Below are positions 55,360 through 64,000 of a stretch of 64,000 nucleotides of DNA, piece after piece. The notes under the pieces are model-generated. The model searched no databases. It was given only the letters and a program-made list of their open reading frames with translations, and was not told the DNA's origin. This stretch comes from an uncultured Oscillospiraceae bacterium (GTDB lineage: Bacteria > Bacillota > Clostridia > Oscillospirales > Oscillospiraceae): positions 1 to 64,000 of the forward strand of contig CANRIF010000001.1 of assembly GCA_947630645.1 (NCBI GenBank), read 5' to 3'. Position numbers and translations under genes: made by a program. Positions within the stretch are counted from its first letter, which is position 1, and each line of letters opens with the position of its first letter.

Positions 55360-58300
55360 ATGGGAGGACCGATCATGACCATGAAGAAGCTGTTTGCGCT
55401 GCTTCTCTGCCTGGCGATGGTGCTGGGCCTGGCCGCCTGCGGCGGCGGGACCGCGCCTACCCCCTCGGAGGCGCCCAAGGAGGAAGCGGAGCCGACCGAG
55501 GCCCCGGAGGAAGAGGCCGAGGAGCCGGAGCCCACGGAGGCGCCGGAGGAAGAGGCTGAACCTACGGAGGAACCCAAGGAGGAGGAGCCGGAACCCACCG
55601 AGGAACCCAAGGAGGAGGAACCCGAGCCTACCGAGGAACCCGAGGAAGAGGCTGAGGCCACGGAGGAGCCGGAGACGGCGGAGGAGCCGAAGGACGAGGA
55701 GCCCGAGACCGCCGAGGCCGCGGAGGAACCCAAGGATGAGGAACCCGAGGCTGCGGAGGAGCCGGAAGTGGCCGCGGAGCCGGTGGAGATCCGCTGGTGG
55801 GTGCCGCCCACGTTCATCCAGGACCCGGACGATCCCGCTGGCACCTATGAGGAGAAGCTGGCGGAGGCCTTCCACGAGGAGTATCCCAACATCACGGTGA
55901 AGGTGGAGACCATCGACTTCACCACGGCCAGCGACAAGATCACGGGCGCCATCGAGAGCGGGACGGCAGCGGACGTGCTGTTCGACGCGCCGGGGCGCAT
56001 CATCGAGTATGGCAAGAACGGGAAGCTGGTGCCGCTGGACGATATGTTCACGGAGGAGTTCATCGCGGACGTGGGGAACGACGCGCTGCTGACCAGCTGC
56101 CAGGGCGACGGTGTGTACTATATGTTCCCGATCAGCGCCTCTCCGTTCTACATGGCGATCAACGAGGATATGTGGGAAGACGCCGGCGCGATGGAGTATG
56201 TGAACCTGGAAGGGGACCGCTCCTGGACGACGGAGGACTTCGAGAAGGCGCTGGAGGCGCTGTATGACAAGGGGTACAACCCCGGCGTGCTGTTCTGCAA
56301 CGGTCAGGGCGGCGACCAGGGTACCCGTGCGCTGATCGCGAACCTGTATAGCGGCAGCGTGGCGGACCTGGAGAAGTACACGTTCGACAGCCCGGAGATG
56401 ATCAAGGGCCTGGAGAAGGCGCAGGAGTGGATCGAGAAGGGCTGGCTCGGCAACGGCGTTGAGTACAACGGCGGCCAGAGCATCGAGCTGTTCGTGGCGG
56501 GCCAGACCAGCTTCGAGCTGTGCTGGGGCACGTCCGCGGCCGGCAACAACGCGGCGACGATGGAAGAGAACGGCGTGAAGCCGATCTCGCTGCCGTTCCC
56601 GTCTGACGACGGCAAGGCGGAGCTGGAGTACCTGGTGAACGGGTTCTGCGTGTTCGACAACGGGGACGAGGCGAAGGCGGCCGCGGCGAAGCAGTTCATC
56701 CAGTGGCTGTGCGACAGCGAGGAGAACGTGGTTCGGACGGGCGCGTTCCCTGTGAAGCAGAGCATGGGGAACCTGTATCCGGACGACGCGGAGAAGGAAC
56801 TGCTGCTTGAGTTCACGAAGATGTACGGTCCTTACTACAACACGATGGACGGCTTTGCGAACATGCGCGCGCAGTGGTTCGACATGTTGCAGCGGATCAC
56901 GGACGGCGGAGATGTGACGGAACTTGCCACCGCCGCTACCGAGGCCTCCAACAAAGAGCTGAACATCGACCCCGCCGCTGTGGCGGCTCCCGGCCCGGCC
57001 GAGATGCCCGAGGCAGAGGAAGAGGAAGAGAAGCTGGAGGAAGAGGTCGAGGAAGAAGTCCAGGAAGAGGTCGAGGAACTGGAAGAGGAGATCGACGAAC
57101 TGGCTGAAGACGCCGGCGAGGCCCTGGGCACCGCCGCCATCGGCGCCATGGAAGACGCCGTGGAGGGCGAGGACGCCGAGGAGCCGGAGACGGCGGAGGA
57201 GCCGAAGGACGAGGAGCCCGAGACCGCCGAGGCCGCGGAGGAACCCAAGGATGAGGAACCCGAGGCTGCGGAGGAGCCGGAAGTGGCCGCGGAGCCGGTG
57301 GAGATCCGCTGGTGGGTGCCGCCCACGTTCATCCAGGACCCGGACGATCCCGCTGGCACCTATGAGGAGAAGCTGGCGGAGGCCTTCCACGAGGAGTATC
57401 CCAACATCACGGTGAAGGTGGAGACCATCGACTTCACCACGGCCAGCGACAAGATCACGGGCGCCATCGAGAGCGGGACGGCAGCGGACGTGCTGTTCGA
57501 CGCGCCGGGGCGCATCATCGAGTATGGCAAGAACGGGAAGCTGGTGCCGCTGGACGATATGTTCACGGAGGAGTTCATCGCGGACGTGGGGAACGACGCG
57601 CTGCTGACCAGCTGCCAGGGCGACGGTGTGTACTATATGTTCCCGATCAGCGCCTCTCCGTTCTACATGGCGATCAACGAGGATATGTGGGAAGACGCCG
57701 GCGCGATGGAGTATGTGAACCTGGAAGGGGACCGCTCCTGGACGACGGAGGACTTCGAGAAGGCGCTGGAGGCGCTGTATGACAAGGGGTACAACCCCGG
57801 CGTGCTGTTCTGCAACGGTCAGGGCGGCGACCAGGGTACCCGTGCGCTGATCGCGAACCTGTATAGCGGCAGCGTGGCGGACCTGGAGAAGTACACGTTC
57901 GACAGCCCGGAGATGATCAAGGGCCTGGAGAAGGCGCAGGAGTGGATCGAGAAGGGCTGGCTCGGCAACGGCGTTGAGTACAACGGCGGCCAGAGCATCG
58001 AACACTTTGTGGCGGGCCAGACCAGCTTTGAGCTGTGCTGGGGCACGTCCGCTGCCGGCAACAACGCGGCTACGATGGAAGAGAACGGCGTGAAGCCGAT
58101 CTCTCTGCCGTTCCCGTCTGACGACGGCAAGGCGGAGCTGGAGTACCTGGTGAACGGCTTCTGCGTGTTCGACAACGGGGACGAGGCGAAGGCGGCCGCG
58201 GCGAAGCAGTTCATCCAGTGGCTGTGCGACAGCGAGGAGAACGTGGTTCGGACGGGCGCGTTCCCTGTGAAGCAGAGCATGGGGAACCTGTATCCGGACG

Positions 58301-58485
58301 ACGCGGAGAAGGAACTGCTGCTTGAGTTCACGAAGATGTACGGGCCTTACTACAACACGATGGACGGCTTTGCGAATATGCGCGCGCAGTGGTTCGATAT
58401 GTTGCAGCGGATCACGGACGGCGGAGATGTGACGGAACTTGCCACCGCCGCCACCGAGGCCTCCAACAAGGGCATGGCCGGCTGA
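55360..58485 (+). CDS. lipoprotein with two tandem, near-identical sugar-binding (SBP_bac_1-like) domains
   Basis: Signal MKKLFALLLCLAMVLGLAAC lipobox; acidic E/P-rich linker; EIRWWVPPTFIQDPDDPAGTYEEKLAEAF... domain present twice at an offset of 505 codons. Confidence 0.88.
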   Translation: MGGPIMTMKKLFALLLCLAMVLGLAACGGGTAPTPSEAPKEEAEPTEAPEEEAEEPEPTEAPEEEAEPTEEPKEEEPEPTEEPKEEEPEPTEEPEEEAEATEEPETAEEPKDEEPETAEAAEEPKDEEPEAAEEPEVAAEPVEIRWWVPPTFIQDPDDPAGTYEEKLAEAFHEEYPNITVKVETIDFTTASDKITGAIESGTAADVLFDAPGRIIEYGKNGKLVPLDDMFTEEFIADVGNDALLTSCQGDGVYYMFPISASPFYMAINEDMWEDAGAMEYVNLEGDRSWTTEDFEKALEALYDKGYNPGVLFCNGQGGDQGTRALIANLYSGSVADLEKYTFDSPEMIKGLEKAQEWIEKGWLGNGVEYNGGQSIELFVAGQTSFELCWGTSAAGNNAATMEENGVKPISLPFPSDDGKAELEYLVNGFCVFDNGDEAKAAAAKQFIQWLCDSEENVVRTGAFPVKQSMGNLYPDDAEKELLLEFTKMYGPYYNTMDGFANMRAQWFDMLQRITDGGDVTELATAATEASNKELNIDPAAVAAPGPAEMPEAEEEEEKLEEEVEEEVQEEVEELEEEIDELAEDAGEALGTAAIGAMEDAVEGEDAEEPETAEEPKDEEPETAEAAEEPKDEEPEAAEEPEVAAEPVEIRWWVPPTFIQDPDDPAGTYEEKLAEAFHEEYPNITVKVETIDFTTASDKITGAIESGTAADVLFDAPGRIIEYGKNGKLVPLDDMFTEEFIADVGNDALLTSCQGDGVYYMFPISASPFYMAINEDMWEDAGAMEYVNLEGDRSWTTEDFEKALEALYDKGYNPGVLFCNGQGGDQGTRALIANLYSGSVADLEKYTFDSPEMIKGLEKAQEWIEKGWLGNGVEYNGGQSIEHFVAGQTSFELCWGTSAAGNNAATMEENGVKPISLPFPSDDGKAELEYLVNGFCVFDNGDEAKAAAAKQFIQWLCDSEENVVRTGAFPVKQSMGNLYPDDAEKELLLEFTKMYGPYYNTMDGFANMRAQWFDMLQRITDGGDVTELATAATEASNKGMAG
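55557..55660 (+). repeat. imperfect E/P-rich coding repeats (EPTEEPKEEEP-like units)
   Basis: Tandem units of gagcctaccgaggaacccaaggaggaggaa type in the lipoprotein linker. Confidence 0.7.
55663..56955 (+). repeat. intragenic duplication, copy 1
   Basis: Aligns to 57178-58470 at an offset of 1515 bp; first ~824 bp appear identical by eye. Confidence 0.93.
57178..58470 (+). repeat. intragenic duplication, copy 2
   Basis: Offset 1515 bp from copy 1; about 14 nt differences, clustered in the last ~470 bp, with one amino-acid change (SIELFVAG to SIEHFVAG). Confidence 0.93.
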
Positions 58486-58530
58486 CAGTCCCGATAAAGA
58501 GGCAGGCGTTTGCCTAACACATAATGCAGG

Positions 58531-58567
58531 CCGCCTCCCCGCGCAGGCGGGGAGGCGGTTTTTATTT
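58531..58567 (+). terminator. intrinsic terminator between SBP and permease genes (partial attenuation expected)
   Basis: CCGCCTCCCCGC-gcag-GCGGGGAGGCGG-TTTTTATTT. Confidence 0.8.
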
Positions 58568-58592
58568 CCCGACCGAGAAGGGAGGAACCCCT

Positions 58593-59498
58593 ATGAGCCG
58601 CTCCGGCCACGTCCTCAAGAGGAGGGAGACGGTGACGGCGTATCTGTTCATGCTGCCGTCCCTGTGCTTCTTCGCGGCGTTCGTGGTGCTGCCCATGATC
58701 ATGGGCATCGTCACCAGCCTTTTCAACTATACGATGAAATATCCCGTCTCCAAGGAGACGTTCATCGGTCTGCAAAACTATGTGGACCTGTTTCACGACG
58801 ACGACTTTCTGCGCGCTATGCTCAACACCTTCATCCTGGTGGTGGTCACGGTCCCGTCCGTGACGATGTTCTCCCTGTGGGTCAGCTCGGTGATCTATAA
58901 GATGAAGCCGGGCTGGTGTTCTTTCTTCCGGTGCGTGTTCTACCTGCCGGTGGTCACGGGTACCGTGGCGGTGGTGGTGGTCTGGAAGTGGATGTTCGAC
59001 GGTTACAGCGGCATCCTCAACTACCTGCTCAAGGCGGTGGGCCTGATCGACAAGAACATCCGCTTTTTGGGCGACACCCGCTTCGCCATCTGGTGCATCA
59101 TCACCATCATGTTCACCACCTATGTTGGCCAGCCCATCGTGCTGTATGTGGCGGCGCTGGGCAACGTGGACCAGTCGCTGGTGGAGGCCAGCCAGGTGGA
59201 CGGGGCCAACAATATGCAGGTGTTCTGGCGCATCAAGTGGCCCCAGATCATGCCTACCACCCTTTACATCGTGGTCATCACCACCATCAACACCTTCCAG
59301 TGCTTCTCCCTGATCCAGCTGCTCACATCGGGCGGTCCGGCGGGCAGCACCAACACGGTGATGTACTACCTTTATAAAAATGCGTTCAATCTGTATAAGT
59401 ACGGCTATGCCAACTCCATGGGCGTCGTCCTTGCCATCGTCATCGCCATATTGAGCGCCATCCAGTTCAAGGTGATGAGCAAGGATGTCTCGTATTGA
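58593..59498 (+). CDS. carbohydrate ABC transporter permease (MalF/UgpA-like)
   Basis: LVEASQVDGANNMQVFWRIKWPQIMPTTLYIVVITTINTFQCF EAA motif. Confidence 0.93.
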   Translation: MSRSGHVLKRRETVTAYLFMLPSLCFFAAFVVLPMIMGIVTSLFNYTMKYPVSKETFIGLQNYVDLFHDDDFLRAMLNTFILVVVTVPSVTMFSLWVSSVIYKMKPGWCSFFRCVFYLPVVTGTVAVVVVWKWMFDGYSGILNYLLKAVGLIDKNIRFLGDTRFAIWCIITIMFTTYVGQPIVLYVAALGNVDQSLVEASQVDGANNMQVFWRIKWPQIMPTTLYIVVITTINTFQCFSLIQLLTSGGPAGSTNTVMYYLYKNAFNLYKYGYANSMGVVLAIVIAILSAIQFKVMSKDVSY

Positions 59499-59511
59499 GG
59501 AGGGCCGCGAT

Positions 59512-60339
59512 ATGACGAAGAAAAGAGTATCCCTCTACCGGATCATCTCCATCCTGCTGCTGGCGGTGATCGCCTTCACGTTCATTTTTCCCTTCTACTG
59601 GATCATGACCGGGTCGCTGAAGAAGCAGAACGTGGCCATCAAGCTGCCGCCGGAGTGGTTCCCCCTGCATCCCACCCTGGAGAACTTCCAGAAGCTGTTC
59701 CGCAACCCGGCCGGCTGGTGGATGTTCAACACGGTGTTCATCTCCCTGTGCAGCATGGTGCTGGTGTGCGTCACCGCGTCCATGGCGGGCTATGTGCTGG
59801 CGAAAAAGCGGTTTTACGGCCGGGCGGTCCTGTTCAGCATCATCATCTGCGCCATGGCCCTGCCAAAACAGGTGGTGCTGGTGCCGCTGGTACGCATCAT
59901 GGCGCGGCTGAATCTGGCGGACTCCCTGTGGGCGGTGATCTTGCCGACGGTGGGCTGGCCATTCGGCGTGTTCCTCATGAAGCAGTTTTCCGAGACGGTG
60001 CCCACAGAGATCCTGGAGGCCGCCCGCATCGACGGCGCCGGCGAGGCGCGCACATTTTTGCAGGTTGTATGCCCCATCATCAAGCCCGCTTTCGGCGCGC
60101 TGGCCATCTTCACGTTCATCAACACCTGGAACGACTACTTCCTGCAATTGATCATGCTTCGTTCCCGGGCCAACCTGACCATATCCATGGGCATTGCCAC
60201 CCTCCAGTCGGAGTATGCCACCAACTACGGCCTGTTGATGGCCGGGGCCGCGCTGGGCGCCGTGCCCATCGTGACAGTGTTCCTCGTATTCCAGAAATTC
60301 TTCACCCAGGGCATCACCATGGGCGCGGTGAAAGGATAA
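59512..60339 (+). CDS. carbohydrate ABC transporter permease (MalG/UgpE-like)
   Basis: EAARIDGAGEARTFLQVVCPIIKPAFGALAIFTFINTWNDYFLQLIML EAA motif. Confidence 0.93.
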   Translation: MTKKRVSLYRIISILLLAVIAFTFIFPFYWIMTGSLKKQNVAIKLPPEWFPLHPTLENFQKLFRNPAGWWMFNTVFISLCSMVLVCVTASMAGYVLAKKRFYGRAVLFSIIICAMALPKQVVLVPLVRIMARLNLADSLWAVILPTVGWPFGVFLMKQFSETVPTEILEAARIDGAGEARTFLQVVCPIIKPAFGALAIFTFINTWNDYFLQLIMLRSRANLTISMGIATLQSEYATNYGLLMAGAALGAVPIVTVFLVFQKFFTQGITMGAVKG

Positions 60340-60349
60340 AGAAACGACA

Positions 60350-61258
60350 ATGAAAGACCTGTCCAAATATAAAGGCATATTCCCGGCGTTCTACGCCTGC
60401 TATGACGGCGCCGGGGCGGTGAGCGCGCCCCGGGCCAAGGCCCTGGCCTGGTACCTGCTGGAGGCGGGGGTGCAGGGGCTCTATGTGGGCGGCTCCTCCG
60501 GCGAGTGCATCTATCAGAGCGTGGACGAGCGGAAAAAGACCCTGGAGGCCGTCATGGAGGAGGTGGGCGGCAAACTCACCGTCATCGCCCATGTGGCCTG
60601 CAACAACACCGCCGACAGCCAGGCCCTGGCCGCCCACGCCCAGAGCATGGGGGTGGACGCCATCGCCGCCATCCCGCCCATCTACTTCAAGCTGCCGGAG
60701 GACGCCATCGCCAAGTATTGGAACGACATCTCCGCCGCCGCCCCCGACACGGACTTCATCATCTACAACATCCCCCAGCTGGCGGGGGTGGCCCTGACCC
60801 CGGCGCTGCTGCGGAAGATGCTGCAAAATCCCCGGGTCATCGGCGTGAAGAACTCCTCCATGGCCACCTATGATATCTCCCTGTTCCTGAAGGAGGGGGC
60901 CATGGTGATGAACGGGCCGGACGAGCAGCTGGTCACCGGGCTCATCACCGGCGCCACCGGCGGCATCGGCGGCACATACGGCGCCATGCCGGCGCTGTAT
61001 CTGAAGGCGGCGGAGTTGGCCCTGACCGGCCAGGTGGAAAAGGCCGGTGCGCTCCAGGCGGGCATCTGCCGCATCATCGAGCGGCTCTGCTCCGGCAAGT
61101 GCAATATGTATGCCATGATCAAGGAGGTCCTGCGCCAGCAGGGCGGGCCGGACATCGGCGACGCCCGGGCGCCCCTCACCGGCCTGACCGAGCCGGACAA
61201 GGCCGTGGCGGCCGCCTGCGTCGCCATGATCGAAGAGACGAAAAAACAGTATTGTTGA
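60350..61258 (+). CDS. nanA: DapA-superfamily lyase, N-acetylneuraminate lyase-like
   Basis: GIFPAFYACYD, GLYVGGSSGECIYQSVDERKKTLEAVMEE, FIIYNIPQLAGVALT, VIGVKNSSMATYD Schiff-base Lys. Confidence 0.83.
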   Translation: MKDLSKYKGIFPAFYACYDGAGAVSAPRAKALAWYLLEAGVQGLYVGGSSGECIYQSVDERKKTLEAVMEEVGGKLTVIAHVACNNTADSQALAAHAQSMGVDAIAAIPPIYFKLPEDAIAKYWNDISAAAPDTDFIIYNIPQLAGVALTPALLRKMLQNPRVIGVKNSSMATYDISLFLKEGAMVMNGPDEQLVTGLITGATGGIGGTYGAMPALYLKAAELALTGQVEKAGALQAGICRIIERLCSGKCNMYAMIKEVLRQQGGPDIGDARAPLTGLTEPDKAVAAACVAMIEETKKQYC

Positions 61259-61268
61259 GGTGTTTGTC

Positions 61269-62024
61269 ATGCTGCGGATCTACTGCACGGAAAATTACGA
61301 GGCCATGAGCCGCAAGGCGGCGGCCGTCATGGCCGCCCAGGTGATCGCAAAGCCGGACTGCGTCCTGGGCCTGGCCACCGGCTCGTCGCCCGTCGGCCTT
61401 TACCAAAACCTGGCCGCCGGGTGCGCGGCGGGGGATCTGGACTTCTCCCATGTCACCACGGTGAACCTGGACGAGTACGCCGGCCTGGACGGGACCCACG
61501 ACCAGAGCTACCGCTATTTCATGGACCACAATCTCTTTGACCACATCAACATCGACAAGTCCCGCACCAATGTGCCGGACGGCAAGGCCCCCGACCCGGA
61601 GGCGGAGTGCCGCCGGTACGAGGCGCTGCTCGCGTCGGTTGGCCCGGCGGACATCCAGCTGCTGGGCATGGGCCGCAACGGCCACATCGGCTTCAACGAG
61701 CCGGCGGACACGTTCACCGTGCCCACCCATGTGGTGACGCTGACTGACTCCACCATCGACGCCAACGCCCGGTTCTTCGCCAGCCGGGACCAGGTGCCCA
61801 AAAAGGCCCTGACCATGGGCGTGGGCGCCATCATGCGGGCGCGCCGGGTGCTGATGGTGGTCAGCGGGCCGGACAAGGCCGAGGCGGTGAAGGCCGCCTT
61901 CGCCGGGCCGGTGGACCCCCATGTGCCCGCGTCCATATTGCAGCTGCACCCGGACGTGGTGCTGGTGGGCGATAAGGCCGCGCTGGCGGGCCTCGTGGAA
62001 ACGGGGGTCGAGGTATGCGTCTGA
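61269..62024 (+). CDS. nagB: glucosamine-6-phosphate deaminase
   Basis: VLGLATGSSPVGLYQNL, TVNLDEYAGLDGTHDQSYRYFMDHNLFDHINI, LLGMGRNGHIGFNEP. Confidence 0.95.
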   Translation: MLRIYCTENYEAMSRKAAAVMAAQVIAKPDCVLGLATGSSPVGLYQNLAAGCAAGDLDFSHVTTVNLDEYAGLDGTHDQSYRYFMDHNLFDHINIDKSRTNVPDGKAPDPEAECRRYEALLASVGPADIQLLGMGRNGHIGFNEPADTFTVPTHVVTLTDSTIDANARFFASRDQVPKKALTMGVGAIMRARRVLMVVSGPDKAEAVKAAFAGPVDPHVPASILQLHPDVVLVGDKAALAGLVETGVEVCV

Positions 62025-63124
62025 CAGGCGGACGGGTCTTTGACCCCAACAAGGGCTTCGTGCTGCGGGACGTGTACACGAAGGACGGCCTGATCGCGGA
62101 GGAGGCGGACGGCGAGACGCTGGACGTGTCCGGCTGCTACGTCATCCCGGGCCTGACGGACCTGCACTTCCACGGCTGCCGGGGCGCGGACTTCTCCGAC
62201 GGCGACCCGGCGGGCCTGCAGACCATGGCCGACTATGAGCTGAGCCGGGGCGTGACCCAGATCTGCCCGGCGGGCATGACTCTGGACGTGCCCCAGCTGG
62301 AGAAGATCTGCCGCACCGCGGCGGAGCATAAGGCCCACGCCAGATCCGGCGCGGACCTGGTGGGGGTGAACCTGGAGGGGCCGTTTTTGTCCCAGGCGAA
62401 AAAGGGCGCCCAGAACGGGGCCTGGATACGGGACCCGGACCCGGCGCTGCTGCTGCGGCTGAAGGAGCTGTCCGGCGGGCTGGTGAAGCTGGTGAGCCTC
62501 GCCCCGGAGGCGCCGGGAGCCATCGACTTCATCCGCCAGGTGAAGGACCAGGTGCGGGTCAGCGTGGCCCACACCGCCTGCGACTATGACCAGGCCCTGG
62601 CTGCCTTCGACGCCGGGGCGAAGCAGGCCACCCACCTCTTCAACGCCATGAACCCCTTCGCCCACCGGGCGCCCGGCCCCATCGGCGCGGCGTCCGACTC
62701 CGACTGCATGGTGGAGCTGATATGCGACGGCATCCACATCCACCCCGCCGTCATCCGGGCGGTGTTCAAGCTGTTCGCCGGGCGGGTCATCATCATCAGC
62801 GACTCCCTGCGTGCCTGCGGTATGCCGGACGGCCAGTACGAGCTGGGCGGCCAGGACATCTTCGTGAAGGGGCCGCTGGCCACCCTGGCCGACGGGACCA
62901 TCGCCGGGTCCATCACCGACCTGATGGGCGGCATGGTCCGGGCGGTGGGCTACGGCGTCGATCTGCACGCCGCGGTGACCGCCGCGGCGGTCCACCCGGC
63001 CCAGGCCCTGGGCATTTATGACCGCTACGGCAGCCTGGATGTGGGCAAGATAGCCAATATCGTGATATTAAATTCCGATTTTTCCTTGCAAAATGTCATA
63101 TTCCATGGTAAGATAAGCGTGTAA
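62015..63124 (+). CDS. nagA: N-acetylglucosamine-6-phosphate deacetylase
   Basis: PGLTDLHFHGCRGADFSDGD, NLEGPFLSQAKKGAQN, VSVAHTACDYDQAL, THLFNAMNPFAHRAPG, IISDSLRACGM. Confidence 0.95.
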   Translation: MRLTGGRVFDPNKGFVLRDVYTKDGLIAEEADGETLDVSGCYVIPGLTDLHFHGCRGADFSDGDPAGLQTMADYELSRGVTQICPAGMTLDVPQLEKICRTAAEHKAHARSGADLVGVNLEGPFLSQAKKGAQNGAWIRDPDPALLLRLKELSGGLVKLVSLAPEAPGAIDFIRQVKDQVRVSVAHTACDYDQALAAFDAGAKQATHLFNAMNPFAHRAPGPIGAASDSDCMVELICDGIHIHPAVIRAVFKLFAGRVIIISDSLRACGMPDGQYELGGQDIFVKGPLATLADGTIAGSITDLMGGMVRAVGYGVDLHAAVTAAAVHPAQALGIYDRYGSLDVGKIANIVILNSDFSLQNVIFHGKISV

Positions 63125-63326
63125 CTGGGCGCGTGCCCCCATATTTTATTTAGGTCTTACGCCGTTACTCCTCTACCATAGCGGCGCGGGACCGTAAAAA
63201 AGGAGGATGACCCTTCCGCCGGGCCGGCGGTGCGGCAGTGTGGAGACCTGTCGTAAAGTGCGGGGAGTTTCGCTCTTCCCGGACAAGGGAGTATTTGCGG
63301 AGGCATTGCTCCTACGGCTCAAGCGC

Positions 63327-64000
63327 ATGGCAACTGTTACTCTCAAAGGCATTAAGAAGGTCTACGACAACAAGGTGACCGCCGTCCACGACTTCAACCT
63401 GGAGATCGCGGACAAGGAGTTCATCGTCCTGGTCGGACCCTCCGGCTGCGGCAAGTCCACCACCCTGCGGATGGTGGCTGGCCTGGAGGACATCACCGAG
63501 GGCGACCTCTACATAGGCGAAAAGCGGGTCAACGACGTAGAGCCAAAGGACCGGGACATCGCCATGGTCTTCCAGTCCTACGCCCTGTATCCCCATATGA
63601 CCGTCTATGACAACATGGCCTTCGCCCTGAAGCTGCGTAAGATGCCCAAGGCGGAGATCGACAAGCGGGTGAAGGAGGCTGCGGCCATCCTGGACATCAC
63701 CGAGTACCTGGACCGGAAGCCCAAGGCTCTGTCCGGCGGCCAGCGGCAGCGTGTGGCCATCGGCCGCGCCATCGTGCGTGAGCCCCAGGTGTTCCTGATG
63801 GACGAGCCGCTGTCCAACCTGGACGCAAAGCTGCGTAACCAGATGCGCGCCGAGATCATCAAGCTGCGCCAGCGCATCGACACCACCTTCATCTACGTCA
63901 CCCATGACCAGACCGAGGCCATGACCCTGGGCGACCGGATCGTGATCATGAAGGACGGCTTCATCCAGCAGATCGGCACCCCCCAGGAGGTGTTCGACGA
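63327..64000 (+). CDS. sugar ABC transporter ATP-binding protein (MsmK/UgpC-like), truncated by the window end
   Basis: [64 protein letters not shown]...[37 protein letters not shown]; open to 64000. Confidence 0.95.
   Translation, partial: MATVTLKGIKKVYDNKVTAVHDFNLEIADKEFIVLVGPSGCGKSTTLRMVAGLEDITEGDLYIGEKRVNDVEPKDRDIAMVFQSYALYPHMTVYDNMAFALKLRKMPKAEIDKRVKEAAAILDITEYLDRKPKALSGGQRQRVAIGRAIVREPQVFLMDEPLSNLDAKLRNQMRAEIIKLRQRIDTTFIYVTHDQTEAMTLGDRIVIMKDGFIQQIGTPQEVFD

Noticed and set aside
55351-58005. 884-aa minus-strand ORF opposite the double-SBP gene, apparently with two repeated halves
   Set aside because: The repetition simply mirrors the plus-strand duplication; Leu/Arg-rich composition is typical of antisense to GAG/CCG-rich codons.
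55663-58470. Possibility that the two SBP copies are a CRISPR-like or phage repeat
   Set aside because: Repeat is in frame and coding, 1.3 kb long, with synonymous divergence; it is a domain duplication, not an array.

Overview
This window is a high-GC, monoderm Clostridia-like (Oscillospiraceae-type by feel, not tested) chromosomal segment dominated by carbohydrate and acid catabolism loci. I saw no phage, transposase or CRISPR array. From left to right: (i) housekeeping and sporulation genes (TrmN6-like MTase, 2x[4Fe-4S] ferredoxin, ClpC, PaaI-like thioesterase, SpoIID); (ii) a translationally coupled ATP-grasp / PHP / polysaccharide deacetylase-SLH cassette and a PQ-loop protein; (iii) tRNA-Pro(GGG) followed by a class III-type Fic protein; (iv) a ~20 kb amino-sugar/glycoside cluster (10.7-31.3 kb) with divergent NagB/NagA, four Gfo/Idh/MocA oxidoreductases, TIM-barrel and enolase-superfamily enzymes, GH20, an FAD oxidoreductase, paired amidohydrolases, a sugar ABC importer and an AraC regulator; (v) DegV and MATE; (vi) a LIV-type ABC importer joined to an IlvD/Edd dehydratase, VOC, LacI, TIM, ADH, SDR, fumarate-reductase-like flavoprotein, DUF554 and OYE-like operon (34.2-48.6 kb); (vii) a secreted acidic protein behind a strongly structured ~300-nt RNA leader, and an orphan gene flanked by 81-bp direct repeats; (viii) a sialate-type catabolic locus (GDSL esterase, ROK-like kinase, N-acylglucosamine 2-epimerase, ABC importer, NanA-like lyase, NagB, NagA, MsmK-like ATPase). 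The most unusual items are the internally duplicated double substrate-binding lipoprotein (55360-58485), the structured RNA at about 49.77-50.08 kb, the 81-bp repeat element lying between two divergent promoters, and the hybrid LIV/dehydratase/reductase operon. All calls were read by eye from the sequence and supplied translations; no searches were run.
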